DNA of 64,000 nucleotides from Palaemon carinicauda (lineage: Eukaryota > Arthropoda > Malacostraca > Decapoda > Palaemonidae), in assembly GCF_036898095.1 (NCBI RefSeq), contig NC_090751.1, positions 73,289,818 to 73,353,817 of the forward strand, read 5' to 3'. Shown here piece after piece: positions 14,377-24,625 of this stretch (within the stretch, counting starts at the first letter, position 1; every line of letters begins with the position of its first letter). The position numbers were made by a program, and so were the translations under genes. A model generated the notes under the pieces. That model saw only the letters and a program-made list of their open reading frames with translations, was not told the origin of the DNA and did not search any database.

Positions 14377-15421
14377 GATATTTAGTTAAAAGTTCAAAAA
14401 TTTTCTGCTGAATTTCTTCGTCTTGAATGTCCTTATTGATTTTATCTTTAATACATCGCAAAAGGGATTCATCCGCAACTGATTGAGAGTGATTGATTTC
14501 AGCAACGGTAAGAATACGATGTTTATAAACTTCTACATCCAAGATATGTTGATTTTTGTGAATTACTAAAGTGTTATTTAAATGATTACAGACTTCAATA
14601 TTACATTGTTGATGTGAGCCTACTGTATAAATAGCTTGTGTGACAGACAATCCGTTAGTTTTCAAAGTATCGGAAAGGATTAATATTTCAGATCCCGGTA
14701 ATGTTTTCTTTATTTGCACTATTAAATTCGAAGGTAGGTTTGGTTCGATAGATTGCGTGCAAGATGATATGACGGGTGAACGAGAATTCTGCTGGGTCGC
14801 GTATATTATTTCTTTATTAGTGAGACAAGTTATTGGTTCTTCAACGTACGTTACGGTTACATTTGTCGTCTCCTTTTTATCCAAAACTGATTTTAAGGTA
14901 TTAGAAGACTTATAGAATTTCCCTTTGATATACACGCCGTGCTTGGCAGGAGCTAAGATAATGTTTTGATTTCCCATAGATGGATATCCTATAATTACAG
15001 CTGGATACATATTAATGTTTTTTACAACAACAAATGTATCGGCAAACGTGCGATTACCGACTCTGAACTGAGCATGAGTTATGCCTATGACATTTAATTC
15101 ATTATTTCCTATACCTGAAAGTCTAATTCCTGTTTTTTCAATCGGAAAGTTCGAAAACAACAAATGATGTGTCTTCAAATCCATGATATTACGTGGACTA
15201 CCAGAGTCAAAAAATAACGTAAAGGATTTGTGTTCTAAATTTACAGCATATAAGGTTGGCCGTAACTCATTTTGGCTTATTATTGTATGAATTCGTTGCA
15301 AATCTACGGGAGCATGCACTGTTTTACTTAATTCGGCCGTGTGTTTCATAGGAAAATCTATTGTCTCACAATTATCTGATAAAACATTAAATTGATTATT
15401 CAATACTATTGATGTTGACAT
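14324..15421 (-). pseudogene. pol: Pol fragment: aspartic protease
   Basis: The frame contains FTLFFDSGSPRNIMDL, the DSG active site of a retropepsin-like protease, near residue 75, followed about 60 residues on by a YPAVIIGYP strand. The first ATG is at 15421, but the frame is open further upstream, across the gag stop, in the -1 frame relative to gag. Pol is therefore probably made by -1 ribosomal frameshifting, as in gypsy. The frame ends early after a T-run frameshift at the RT junction. Confidence 0.82.
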
Positions 15422-15465
15422 GAATGACCTTGACCCAACATCACTCTCTTCCCCTCTAGAGTTAA

Positions 15466-16635
15466 CTATGTGGTATTTGCTTTGCTCTGCACATTCTGAA
15501 AATTAGTCTGACCTTGCGAGGTCTGGTTTGACGACCCAGGCTCAGCGATATTTGAAAAAGTGTTTGTTTGTTTTGGACTCTGAACTGCATTGACATTTGG
15601 TTGTTTCTTCTTATTGTTAAAATGAGGATTTTTCTTTTTATTTCCATATGGAACTGACTGTGGAATTGACTGTGTATTTCTGGGATATTGTTGTGTCTTA
15701 CGCGAGTAACATTGACTATATGAATGCGTTGCAGTGTTGTGAATCGAGCAAAATTTCGTTCTGCAGTCTGCGCTTAAGTGACCTTGACGTTTGCAGTTAT
15801 AACACGTCATTCCCGCTACTGGACTGCTAACTACGTTCACTGTTTGTGGTTTTGTTTCATTCTTTGCAAAAACTTGAGTTAACACGGGATCGAGATCTGG
15901 ACACTTGGACATGTGTTTCTTTATCTGTTTATAGACATCCAATTCCGTACTTGCTGGCGTTAACTTCTTATCAAAACACCGCACTAAAGCTTCAGGCAAC
16001 ATAAGTGTCATGCAAGTCAAATACATTAATCGTAAAAAATCTTTCACGGAGATGTTATCGTTAGTAACCCAAGTGGAATGACCTAAAATGTCCTGATATT
16101 CGTTAAGCCTATCAGCTATGAGAGCTGCTCTCTCAATAACATTAAGCCGATTCATAGTGGCTTGATTAAGTGTATTTCGTAACGTTAATACTACATCCAA
16201 AGCTTCCTCACCCCCATAGATCGCGCGTAACCTAACTTTGAAATCATCCCAAGTAACTGCTTCTTGAAATGAAACACCTCTTAAATACGCACTCGCATCC
16301 CCCTTAGAAAAATCTATAAAACTTTTAGCTTCTTGTAATTGTACAAAAGGGTCTACAATTTGTTTGGCATTTAAATGGGCATCGACGGATGAAATCCATG
16401 ACTCCACATTTTGTGGCAAGAACCCGTTGACTCGACCCTGAAAAGGAAGGATTGCTGACCTGGCATTTACAAGCATCACAATTGGAGGAGGATTAGTCTG
16501 ACCTACACCACTAGGTCCAGGGGAAGGACTCACAGGAGGAGTCATGACTGCTGTATTTTTTTTCCTATCTCTTCGACCCCTTGCAATTCTATCAAAATAT
16601 CTATATGAGTACAGACGCCCACTGCGTAAACGCAT
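15466..16635 (-). CDS. gag: Gag polyprotein of the Gypsy element
   Basis: About 389 codons from the first ATG at 16635 (MRLRSGR...); the frame is open a few codons further upstream. The N-terminus is basic and Pro-rich (PPVSPSPGPSG). The capsid-like middle has GFLPQNVESWISSVDAHL and EAVTWDDFKVRLRAIYGG. A CCHC zinc knuckle, CYNCKRQGHLSADC, is followed by a second Cys/His cluster, FCSIHNTATHSYSQC. The tail is Gln/Asn-rich. It stops with TAG near 15466. The frame is intact, and pol overlaps its end in the -1 frame. Confidence 0.87.
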   Translation of the reverse strand: MRLRSGRLYSYRYFDRIARGRRDRKKNTAVMTPPVSPSPGPSGVGQTNPPPIVMLVNARSAILPFQGRVNGFLPQNVESWISSVDAHLNAKQIVDPFVQLQEAKSFIDFSKGDASAYLRGVSFQEAVTWDDFKVRLRAIYGGEEALDVVLTLRNTLNQATMNRLNVIERAALIADRLNEYQDILGHSTWVTNDNISVKDFLRLMYLTCMTLMLPEALVRCFDKKLTPASTELDVYKQIKKHMSKCPDLDPVLTQVFAKNETKPQTVNVVSSPVAGMTCYNCKRQGHLSADCRTKFCSIHNTATHSYSQCYSRKTQQYPRNTQSIPQSVPYGNKKKNPHFNNKKKQPNVNAVQSPKQTNTFSNIAEPGSSNQTSQGQTNFQNVQSKANTT

Positions 16636-16771
16636 ATGTATAACAAAATTCCCCAAACAATGTCACTAATCCCATAACATTCCCCGAGAATTTCTGAAAG
16701 AAAAAGGAATTAGCACAAAGAAAGAGAAATTCTAAATGAGAATTCGGAGTTTCCTTTAACAAAGATTAGCA

Positions 16772-16786
16772 ATTCACTCACCCCAG
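16772..16786 (-). promoter_or_regulatory. Candidate splice donor in the Gypsy leader
   Basis: Minus strand reads CTGGGGTGAGTGAATT; the GTGAGT intron start is at 16781. It lies between the primer binding site and the gag ATG, where retroviral-type env transcripts take their donor. Confidence 0.45.
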
Positions 16787-17230
16787 TAATAATCGACTAA
16801 CGACTCGTGATAACTACACTTCACTGCCCAAACTGGAATGAATTCAAAAATTTGTACTTAGCTTATATATGGGTCTGCGTGATGTCGACATGTCCTCTCT
16901 CTCTCTCTTGATGTTTTGTTAGCGATGTATCGTTCGAGTTTCTTGTTGAATGTAGTGCTTCCTGGGTATGTTTTGCAATTGTTGAATGCCAGTCCTTGGG
17001 TTTCCTAGGATGTTGATTGAAGATTCAATTGGTATTCATAACATTTGTTAATGTTAACTGTTCCGTTGGACTATAATACTTAGTCAAAATTTGTAGATTC
17101 ATGTAGATAATGTGGAGTTCTTGAAGATCTTTCTCAGGTTTTACAGCTTTTATTTTGAAGTCTTGAAGATCTTTCTCTGGTTTTACAGCTTTTATTTTGA
17201 AGTCTTGAAGATCTTTCTCTGGTTCTTAGA

Positions 17231-17248
17231 GTTTAACCGCTGCCACCA
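17231..17248 (-). promoter_or_regulatory. Primer binding site of the envelope-bearing Gypsy element
   Basis: Plus strand shows an 18-mer ending GCTGCCACCA, i.e. a tRNA 3' end including CCA. On the minus strand the site starts TGGTGGCAGCGG, 2 nt inside the 5' LTR. I cannot name the tRNA with confidence. Confidence 0.75.
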
Positions 17249-17250
17249 TT

Positions 17251-17716
17251 TATTGGTGTGCTACTGTTATAAGCACACATTGAGTATGTGTTGTTTCAGA
17301 TGTGTGTAACTGGATAACAGAATACATCTTATTAGCTTTAAAGTATTTATTCTATAAAAACAACAGAGTTAAACATCTCCATCACTGGAGGAAGCTGGGT
17401 TGGTCAGATGACCAATTCTGGTGAAGTATAGATATGAACAGACTAACTTATCGATATCACAGATATCGTATGCTTAGTTTATATAAGATTCGTCACAAAC
17501 TCGGAAGACACCTGCATCCGGTGACGTCACAAACTTTCACACGCTGAGACAATGTGTTGACGTTTAAGAAAAATGTCACATTGTCGAGGTTTGCATTGTA
17601 CATCCTGTTTATGATTTGAATGACTACAGCAAGTCCCACGGCTAGCACCTTCCTCCAACATGACATATTACGTCATGTGTTTTAAACATGTAATATTAAC
17701 TATTCTAATTATTACA
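17251..17716 (-). repeat. 5' LTR of the envelope-bearing Gypsy element
   Basis: 466 bp, identical by eye to the LTR at 8713-9178. The outer edge at 17716 is followed by the TATA target duplication. Confidence 0.93.
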
Positions 17717-17720
17717 TATA

Positions 17721-17764
17721 TGAAGGGGCCATTCCATTTTGGGTAACCAATACCATATCCAATA
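17721..17764 (+). mobile_element. Solo LTR of Gypsy family 2, right part
   Basis: Continuation of the LTR broken at 8712. It matches the inverted LTR around 18072-18125, sharing GTAACCAATACCATA. After 17764 the hAT sequence resumes. Confidence 0.6.
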
Positions 17765-17774
17765 GACCCTACTC

Positions 17775-18066
17775 GACAAGGCTCTCTCTACAGAAGTTTG
17801 CCATTATTTTCAAGGCCTCATTTGGGAGGGATTATACACGCAATAAGTTTATCAGCAAACCATTACTCCGTGAAAAATATTGCACAATCAACAGACAAAT
17901 TTTCTCAGCATTATGGTTACCCGCATCTGTAGATATGCCCAAAAAAGAAGAGTTATTTATATCTTTAACAACTTCGGCAATGGTATGTGGAGCCACTACG
18001 TTTTTAATTATTGCAGAAAATTGTGCCCTAGCACTTGAAAATTTGCATGCAATTTTAGAATCAGAG
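17775..18066 (-). pseudogene. hAT transposase, N-terminal (DUF4371-type) part
   Basis: The minus-strand frame reads VFSDSKIACKFSSARAQ, IKNVVAPHTIAEVVKDI, then FLGISTDAGNHNAEKICLLI and VQYFSRSNGL. The xGISTDAxNH...VQYFS block is characteristic of the DUF4371-containing hAT transposases and holds an early catalytic Asp. It is the missing upstream half of the remnant at 7130-8272, displaced by nested insertions. Its own 5' side is cut by the Gypsy family 2 LTR that ends near 18070. Confidence 0.65.
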
Positions 18067-18069
18067 AAT

Positions 18070-18566
18070 ACTTGTTGGGTATGGTATTGGTTATGCAAAG
18101 TGATATGGCACCTTCATACATACCTGGAATAATATCCATTCATTGGTGTTGTTATGTATCTCATCCTATGTCGTCGATTCTTCTTGCTGGGTTTTAATGA
18201 TACATTGGTATTCTTAAAATATATTTATTCTGCTCTTGGCTTACATTGCTCCCCAGCTCTCAATCGTGTCTCGACAACTTGTGACTCTCGTGTGAGAATA
18301 TGTAAAAAAAAAAAAAAAAAAACGTACACATACATACAAAAAAACAAAAATGAGCATCGCTCTCCAAAGATTGAATTCTATTGCAATACAAAAAGTACGA
18401 AGAATGACATCCTAACTTAAAGACAATTAATGAATGATTAAATCCTTCCTAACATACGCTACTACACTTATAAACTGTGGGAAACACGTTCTAACAATGC
18501 TATACAGTGCAACATTACTCTTAATACCCGTAGCGCATATAGTATTACAGTACAAAATACATAACA
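18070..18566 (-). repeat. 3' LTR of Gypsy family 2 element (minus)
   Basis: On the minus strand it starts TGTTATGTATTTTG at 18566, directly after a polypurine tract, and ends near ACCATACCCAACA at about 18070. It contains an AATAAA signal near 18230 and an 18-nt T-run. It is homologous to the solo LTR at 8273-8712 plus 17721-17764, in inverted orientation. Confidence 0.7.
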
Positions 18567-18585
18567 GTCTCCTCCCCCTTAACTT
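18567..18585 (-). promoter_or_regulatory. Polypurine tract of Gypsy family 2
   Basis: Minus strand reads AAGGGGGAGGAGAC immediately before the LTR start TGTTATG. This is the classical plus-strand primer position, and it fixes the LTR edge and element orientation. Confidence 0.75.
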
Positions 18586-18854
18586 GACATTGTACAAAAC
18601 TACAAACCTAATCTCTAAGTGGGCTTCCCTCTATTCATCCTATAGGGAAGTACTCTAACTTTATCCTGTACTGGTACATGAATAGATTCTGAATCTACAT
18701 CTGATGTTTCAGCATCTTGATTGATATTTGATTTCACTACCTCTTCAAATTTCTCATCTCTAACATTCACATGATCTACAAGATTTTTATTTAACGGCTG
18801 TAATTGATCAACATGACGTTTTTCAATATTTCCACCAACTTGAACATCATAATG

Positions 18855-19724
18855 TTAATCTCCTATCTCTTTTACAATTTTTCCTGGTACCCACTTTTCT
18901 GGAGTATTGTATGATCTTACTATGACATCAGAACAAGAGATAAAATGTCTTACTTTTGGGAGACTTTCTAATTGCTTATACCATTTTTCTTCTAAATCAC
19001 TTTGCAAACTTGTATATAACAAATATAACTTACACCTAATCCTCCTCCCCATCAACAAATTTGATGGTGTCACACCTGTTGTGCTGTGTGGTGTCGTTCT
19101 ATAAGACAATAAAAACTTTGGCACATTAAAAAATATGTTATTTGAATTTGCCTTTTTGCATTCCATGTTATGCTTAAATGTTTGAACAAACCTTCCAGCC
19201 TCTCCATTCATGGACGGGTGATATGTAGTTGAAAATGAATGTTTAATACAATTTACTTCACAAAAATCTTTAAATTCCTTTGAGGTAAACTGTGGACTTT
19301 CTGGAATTCCATGTGTAGAAAATTTTTTCATTAATTCTTGAATTGTGGCATACGATGTTGTTGTCTTCATTGGAATTACTTTTCGCAAGTTACTGTAAGC
19401 ATCTACAACTATCAAAAACAAATAAGTTAAGAAAGGACCTGCAAAATCTATGTGCACTCTTTGCCATGGATACCTGGGTAATTCCCACGGGTACATTCTA
19501 GCAAATTGAGGGTTGTTCTGCTGCGTAGCACAATTCATACAACTTCTTGCAAATAATTCAATATCTCTATCTACACCTGGCCACCAGACAAAAGTCCTTA
19601 CAATAGACTTTGATCTGACAATATCTTGGTGATTAGCATGTATTTCAGACAAAACCTTATTCCTCAGTGAACTAGGAATAATTACTCTTGACCCTTTCAT
19701 TATACAACCTTGTGCTATACTCAA
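18855..19724 (-). pseudogene. pol: Gypsy family 2 integrase, catalytically dead
   Basis: 289 codons of a K02A2.6-type Gypsy integrase. The zinc region is HANHQD...CMNCATQQN, and WQRVHIDFAGPF holds the first catalytic Asp. The segment that should hold the second Asp is missing: GIPESPQFTSKEF lacks the LVSDNG-type residues, a short in-frame deletion. The usual AERFVQ Glu is Gly (NGEAGRFVQTF). Two of three DDE residues are therefore gone. SYRTTPHSTTGVTPSNLLMGRRIR precedes the C-terminal domain. Confidence 0.88.
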
Positions 19725-20782
19725 TTAATTCCATACATCTTTATAGACTTTACAATTTACCTCATGTTCAAGTAAATCTCTACCTGTCATTAAACTATCT
19801 AAAACCTTACTAATTATTGGGTCTTTCTTTGTATTATGTGCAATATCCTTGGCTGTAATGGGTACATCATATACTAAAACTAGTAATTTACTGTCATCAT
19901 ACTCGTCTGTTACTTTGTCTACTGGAAATCTAGATAAAGCATCTGCATTACCCATCTTGGATGTAGGACAATATTCTATATCATAATGATATGTGGCTAA
20001 TGTAATTGCCCAGCGTTATAGTCTTGCAGTTACCAATGTAAGTAAACTTGCTTTTGGACCCAATATTGCTAATAGAGGTTTATGATCTGTAACGAGTGTG
20101 AACTTTTTCCTTCCTTAAAGATACATATGAAATGTCTTAACTCCATGCACTAATGCTAAACCTTTTTTTTTTCTATTTGAGAGTAATTCCTTTCTGCCTT
20201 GTTCAGAACTCTAGAAGAGAAAGCAATTGGCTTTTGTGTTCCATCCAGCATTACATGAGATAATACTGCGCCTAAATCTATGTTTGATGTATCACAAACT
20301 AATTTAACTGGTAAATCCATTTGATAATGTACTAGAAAAGTAGGCGATATTACTTCCTGCTTGATTTTTATAAAAGATTCCTGATAATCTTTTGTCCAAT
20401 TCTACTCTACACCCTTATTCAGAAAATTATAGAATGGATGTGTGATTATAGATAAATTCGGAAAGAAATTTCCATAAAATGTTACTAAAGCTAGAAAATT
20501 ATTGTAATTCCTTAACGTTTTCTAGTACCTTAGTTTATATCACTGCATTTATTTTCTCCTTAGTCTTGTGAATACCTTTGCCATTGATTACAAAACAAGT
20601 ATTCCACTGAATCAACTTCTAAAATAAATTTGCTCCTATTTCTCTAATATTATGTTCCTTCAACTTCTTCAGAATTGCCCGTAATCTTTATCATGTTCTC
20701 TTTTATCTTTACCAGAGACTAAAATATCATCTATGAAAATAAATACTCCTTGCATTCCTGAAAACATCTTATACATAGTTTG
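19725..20782 (-). pseudogene. pol: Gypsy family 2 RT thumb / RNase H remnant
   Basis: Broken frames keep FIFIDDILVSGKDK (RT catalytic box, near 20735), a VTFYGNFFPNLS connection block, LVCDTSNIDLGAVLSHV (RNase H, near 20280), PIAFSSRVLNKAERNYSQIE, and a GNADALSRFP tail (19955-19725). Many stops and shifts are present. It connects RT (20783-21058) with integrase in normal Gypsy order. Confidence 0.8.
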
Positions 20783-21058
20783 TTACCATATAGCTGGACT
20801 GCTTGCTACTCCATAAGGCAATCTCTTTGGCCTATACAAACCTAAGGATGTATTTACTCGACATAGTTCTTGTGAATTTTCATCCATGGAAAGCTGTTGA
20901 AATGCTCGTCTAAGATCTAACTTAGAAAATACATTACATCCTGACATAGTTGCAAACATGCCTTTTGGATTTGGTAATGGATGTTGAGCTACCTGAAGCT
21001 GTGGATTCAATGTTACCTTGTAATCTCCACATAACCTAACCTGACCATTTTCCTTCAC
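20783..21058 (-). pseudogene. pol: Gypsy family 2 RT core fragment
   Basis: 91 codons with NGQVRLCGDYKVTLNPQL, HPLPNPKGMFATMSGCNVFS and KLDLRRAFQQLSMDE (first catalytic Asp), then LYRPKRLPYGVASSPAIW. A stop replaces the residue after AIW. Typical RT fingers/palm of K02A2.6-like elements. Confidence 0.88.
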
Positions 21059-21079
21059 AATAGGAACTAATGGTGTAGC

Positions 21080-21367
21080 CTAATCTGAGTGGGAAACTTT
21101 TTCCCAAGAATCTTCACTTTTAAACTTTATTTCTGTTTCAACTGCACTTTTCACTGCATATGGTACTGGTCTTGGAGCAAAAAATCTAGGAGTACTATCT
21201 GATTTCAAAACTAAAATTGCCTTTGCGTTCCTTACCGTACCAACTTTATCTTCAAATACATTTTGAAACTCTGATAGAATAATATCCACAGACACTTCAC
21301 TCTTGTGTTCATCTTGTGTACCTGTAACCTTCAAACTATTAGGCCAAACTAATTTTATATAATGCAA
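21080..21367 (-). pseudogene. pol: Gypsy family 2 protease-RT linker
   Basis: Contains EFQNVFEDKVGTV and FAPRPVPYAVKSAVETEI, the conserved stretch just before RT block 1. It is flanked by stops on both sides, so it is part of a broken pol. Confidence 0.75.
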
Positions 21368-21625
21368 TCAGTCCAAACCTAGTAAAGTTTGTCCTTTACC
21401 TTTCACTACCATTAATGGCATTCTGTCTAACTTCTGATCTTTATACTGTACTTCTACGTTCGAAGCACTTATTACCTGACAATCAAAACCATTATAACCT
21501 TTCAAAACTATATTTGAGCCTTCTAATAACAAATTAGGAATGGTCATAGCTGTTTTCTCATACATAATTGACGAATCAGCTGCTGTGTCAACTTTCGTTA
21601 CAATTAGTTTACCATTTATGATCAC
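21368..21625 (-). pseudogene. pol: Gypsy family 2 aspartic protease
   Basis: 85 codons, with VTKVDTAADSSIMYE carrying a DTA active-site triad (in place of DTG) and a QTLLGLD ending before a UGA. The single-domain length and hydrophobic strand pattern fit a retropepsin-like protease. Confidence 0.75.
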
Positions 21626-21631
21626 TTCTAC

Positions 21632-22345
21632 CTATATGTGTACCTGTGCACCTTTCTTAACGGAATTAATGCAAAACGGAAAATAAGTTTCTGACCTAAC
21701 CTGATTATCATGGACATTTTCTGCATTATTCTCTTGGCCTATAGTATCATCTGCTGCATTTATTTTCTTTGCATACTGTTTAGGGAATCTAAAAACATTT
21801 GAAAAATGTTCCCTCTTTCTACGATTCAGGCATGTTTGTCCTGTAGCAGAGCATTTCCTTGCTTCGTATGCAAGATGATCAGTTTTACCACAGCTATAGC
21901 AGTTGGGTTTTTCCTGTTGCTTCTGCGTAGAGGTCTGATTCTGATATTTGTGAGCATTAGAGTTCCCCAATTTCCTATCACTAAGCTTTGATGTATTCTT
22001 TCTCTGATTCCCATTGTCTTTCAACTTTGAGCCTATCTTACTAATTCTAAAATGTTCTATTCTCTTGCTTGTAGAATTACCTATTATATTACCTTGTCTA
22101 TTTGATGTTTCTAGAGCTCTGCCTGTAATCAATACCTTTCTCTAGTGTTAAATCTTTATTTGGCAATAATTTTTTTCTTAGCTCTTGTGATCTGTAATTG
22201 ACAATAACTTGATCTATGATAACATTTTCTAACTCTAGAAACTCACATAAAACAGCTAAATTATTAAGTCTAGTCACAAGCTAATCTAAAGTTTCATGGT
22301 CTTTCTGATATGCCTATGCTGTAAATTGATATTTTCCAGCACTAC
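21632..22345 (-). pseudogene. gag: Gypsy family 2 gag, nucleocapsid end (truncated)
   Basis: CYSCGKTDHLAYEARKC is a zinc knuckle with extended spacing. A second knuckle, CLNRRKREHFSNVFRFP, has lost Cys residues. The region 22133-22345 keeps broken capsid sequence that aligns with the plus-strand copy at 43900-44110. Homology stops near 22345, so the 5' half of gag, the primer site and the 5' LTR are missing. Confidence 0.75.
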
Positions 22346-22780
22346 TGTAAAGAGTGCAGGTAAAACACGTGGCCACTTAGTTTTCCCCAATTTTAGACTA
22401 GATTAACTTTTCATTTTTACTGCATTTAGGTTTTACTGGCTTTTACATATTTTGGGCTGAGAGCGTGAAATTGTGTCTACAAAATTCGTTTATAATTTTT
22501 GTTTTGAGACTAGTCCAGTCCCAGGTTACAAAGACCACGTGTCTGACCCCACTTCATTTGATGTTTGGCCTACATCACACTTACATATCAGCTCACTCAC
22601 CTGGAATAATAAGTTAATATGTTACGTTGTTGAGAATGTTCCTATCCCAGCATCTTCGCCGACTTGTCTTCTGGATGGATGGGATATAATCATAGACTTC
22701 TTATTGATTTACGTTTGATTTCTCTCAGGCTTACATCTCTGATCTTCTCACACATCTTGCGATTCTTGATTGAGAATATG
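22345..22780. repeat. Dispersed repeat shared with 30335-30480
   Basis: Aligns directly with the region around 30370-30455: TTTTGAGACTAG, a CAGTC...GGTCACA-like block and GACCACGTGTCT recur. No coding potential is seen. Confidence 0.5.
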
Positions 22781-22785
22781 TAAAC

Positions 22786-23136
22786 AAAACGGATTTTGAT
22801 CAAAGTGAAAAATCTATTTTTGGGCGAGATGGCCATGTCGTCCTGATGGAAGGTTCCTATAGGTAGCCTTCTAAGGGATATTTGCAACAGTGATACTCCC
22901 ATGAAATTAAAACCAAAGATCTCCAGGATTCCAACTCCTGGCACGTGTATCCAATAAAGGATATCGTATAATATCAGGGGATGTATTTTTAGATACGACA
23001 CATGGCAATCTTCACCCCGAATAGATTTAACATTTCGATCTAAGGGCGAAGAGTGGCAAAAAGGAAGGGGTGCCGTTCTAGGTACCTGGTGGATCCCCTT
23101 CCCTACTACTACTGTGACTCCATTCCTATTCTTGTC
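22786..23136 (+). repeat. Left inverted terminal repeat of the DIRS derivative
   Basis: Reverse complement matches 24310-24625 with few differences. It begins at AACGGATTTTGATCAAAG. Confidence 0.8.
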
Positions 23137-24309
23137 TTTAAGCGGAAATGGCCACAGATAAAGTAATTTTGGGAGGGATCAGCTGATGGAAGTATGGTAG
23201 AGAAATGTCGTAAAATTATTATTAGATGTTGGTTTGTGTATGTGCCTTTTACCTTGAATAGATTCTCCTTATCTGGTCTACTAGACATATATGTGGAAAT
23301 CCAATGATCTCTCACGCATACCAAACCTAAAGCCGGCTTAGTGCATCCTGCCAACCCGCAGGGAAATGTCGATGTCGACAATGAGGATTCAAGGTTTGTA
23401 TTTCCCATCGGAACAAAAAGGGTAGAGTTTGAAATGTACCCTGTTAACTTACCTTAAGTACCTAAGGTCATGATTATTCCTTTAGGAAAAAAAAATAATG
23501 TGACTTCAAGAACCTTAATACCCTAAAAGGTTTAGTAAAAACTCTAACATACTTTATAAGCATATAACTGAGGGAGCAGTAAGAAGATGCAAATACAGTT
23601 CAAGTATTTTATTAGGCAACTAGATTATCAAAATGTAGTTACAACAAAGTATGTATCTGATTCAGCATACAACACATCAAACACATATTTTCTCATATAG
23701 AAAAAATATACAAAAGTACATTATCAAAATAATGCCACTCAATGGAAGATGTGAAAACCAAATATATCTGACCTAGTCAGATGTTCGGAAATGCATAAAA
23801 CACCGTAACGCAATGTTCACTTGGCACTGGTGTATCGATCAGATATGCACCTACTCAGAACAGTGCGTCAACCATAGTTGTAGTGTGCACAAGTGGGTAC
23901 GTATACCCACACACCCGAAGCACTGTAAATTTCCAAAACAGTCCACTGTTCATCGCAGCACTAGACGGCAGGTTTAATCACACTACCAGCCACCTCCACA
24001 AAAGTTTTATCTCTTGTGCTTGTTTCGCGTAATGTTTATGGAAGACCTTGGATGACTTCCACCCGGTGTACGAGCCGGGTAACTCAAAGTCCATATGCTA
24101 AAAGAAGTTCAGCGAGGAAGCAACACATCAAAACACACTTAAATTGATGAATTTAACCGTGAAAAGTGAGATCAAAATTACACCAAGGAAAGATTGAATA
24201 CTCAACTTTCCAGATGACGAAGATGGTTATGATTGCATGATGAGATAAATTACAAAACTTGAAAAAACACCAGGCTAAGGGAGAGCACACACACTCTTAG
24301 CAGGCTACA

Positions 24310-24625
24310 AGAATAGGAATGGTCTCACAGTAGTAGTAGGGAAGGGTATCCACCAGGTACCTAGAACGGCACCCCTTCCCTTTTGCCACTCTTCTCCCTT
24401 AGATCGAAGTGTTAACTCTATTCAGGGTGAAGATTTCCATGTGTCGTATCTAAAAATACGTCCCCTGTTATTATATGATATCCTTTATTGGATACTCGTG
24501 CCAGGAGTTGGAATCCTGGAGACCTTTGGTTTTAATTCTATGGGAGTATCACTGTAGCAAATATCCCTTAGAAGGCTACCTATAGGAACCTTCCATCAGC
24601 CCGACATGGCCTGAGCCCTAAAAAA
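24310..24625 (-). repeat. Right inverted terminal repeat of the DIRS derivative
   Basis: Ends CGACATGGCCTGAGCCC, the same terminus as the full DIRS element's right end near 43545. Confidence 0.8.

Larger units (their letters stand above)
8713..17716 (-). mobile_element. Complete Gypsy (Ty3) element with envelope-like gene
   Basis: A 9.0 kb element read on the minus strand. Its 466 bp LTRs (8713-9178 and 17251-17716) show no difference by eye. A 4 bp target duplication TATA lies at 8709-8712 and 17717-17720. A tRNA primer site adjoins the 5' LTR at 17231-17248. Gene order is gag, protease, RT, RNase H, integrase, env: the normal Gypsy order plus an envelope, as in errantivirus-like elements. 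Pol carries two frameshifts in homopolymers and one UAG; gag and env are open. Identical LTRs mean a very recent insertion, into an older solo LTR. Confidence 0.93.
22786..24625 (-). mobile_element. Short non-autonomous derivative of the DIRS element
   Basis: 1.84 kb bounded by inverted repeats (22786-23136 and 24310-24625). The ends carry the same AAAAATCTATTTTTGGG and CCATGTCGTCCTGATGG motifs as the DIRS copy at 34975-43560. Its interior matches only that element's flanks: 23760-24140 aligns with 36180-36530 (3' non-coding and tyrosine-recombinase tail), and 24150-24300 with 43080-43200 (5' leader). The whole gag-RT-RNase H core and most of the recombinase are absent. I do not see an internal complementary region in it. 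Confidence 0.75.

Noticed and set aside
18150..18566. LTR of Gypsy family 2 ending at 18150, suggested by the inverted ends TGTTATGTAT / ATACATAACA
   Set aside because: The solo copy (8273-8712, 17721-17764) aligns past this point to about 18070, so the apparent inverted end is coincidental.
22690..23408. Frames of about 100 codons at 22690-23001 and 23109-23408
   Set aside because: They fall in the inverted repeat and non-coding part of the DIRS derivative and show no motif.
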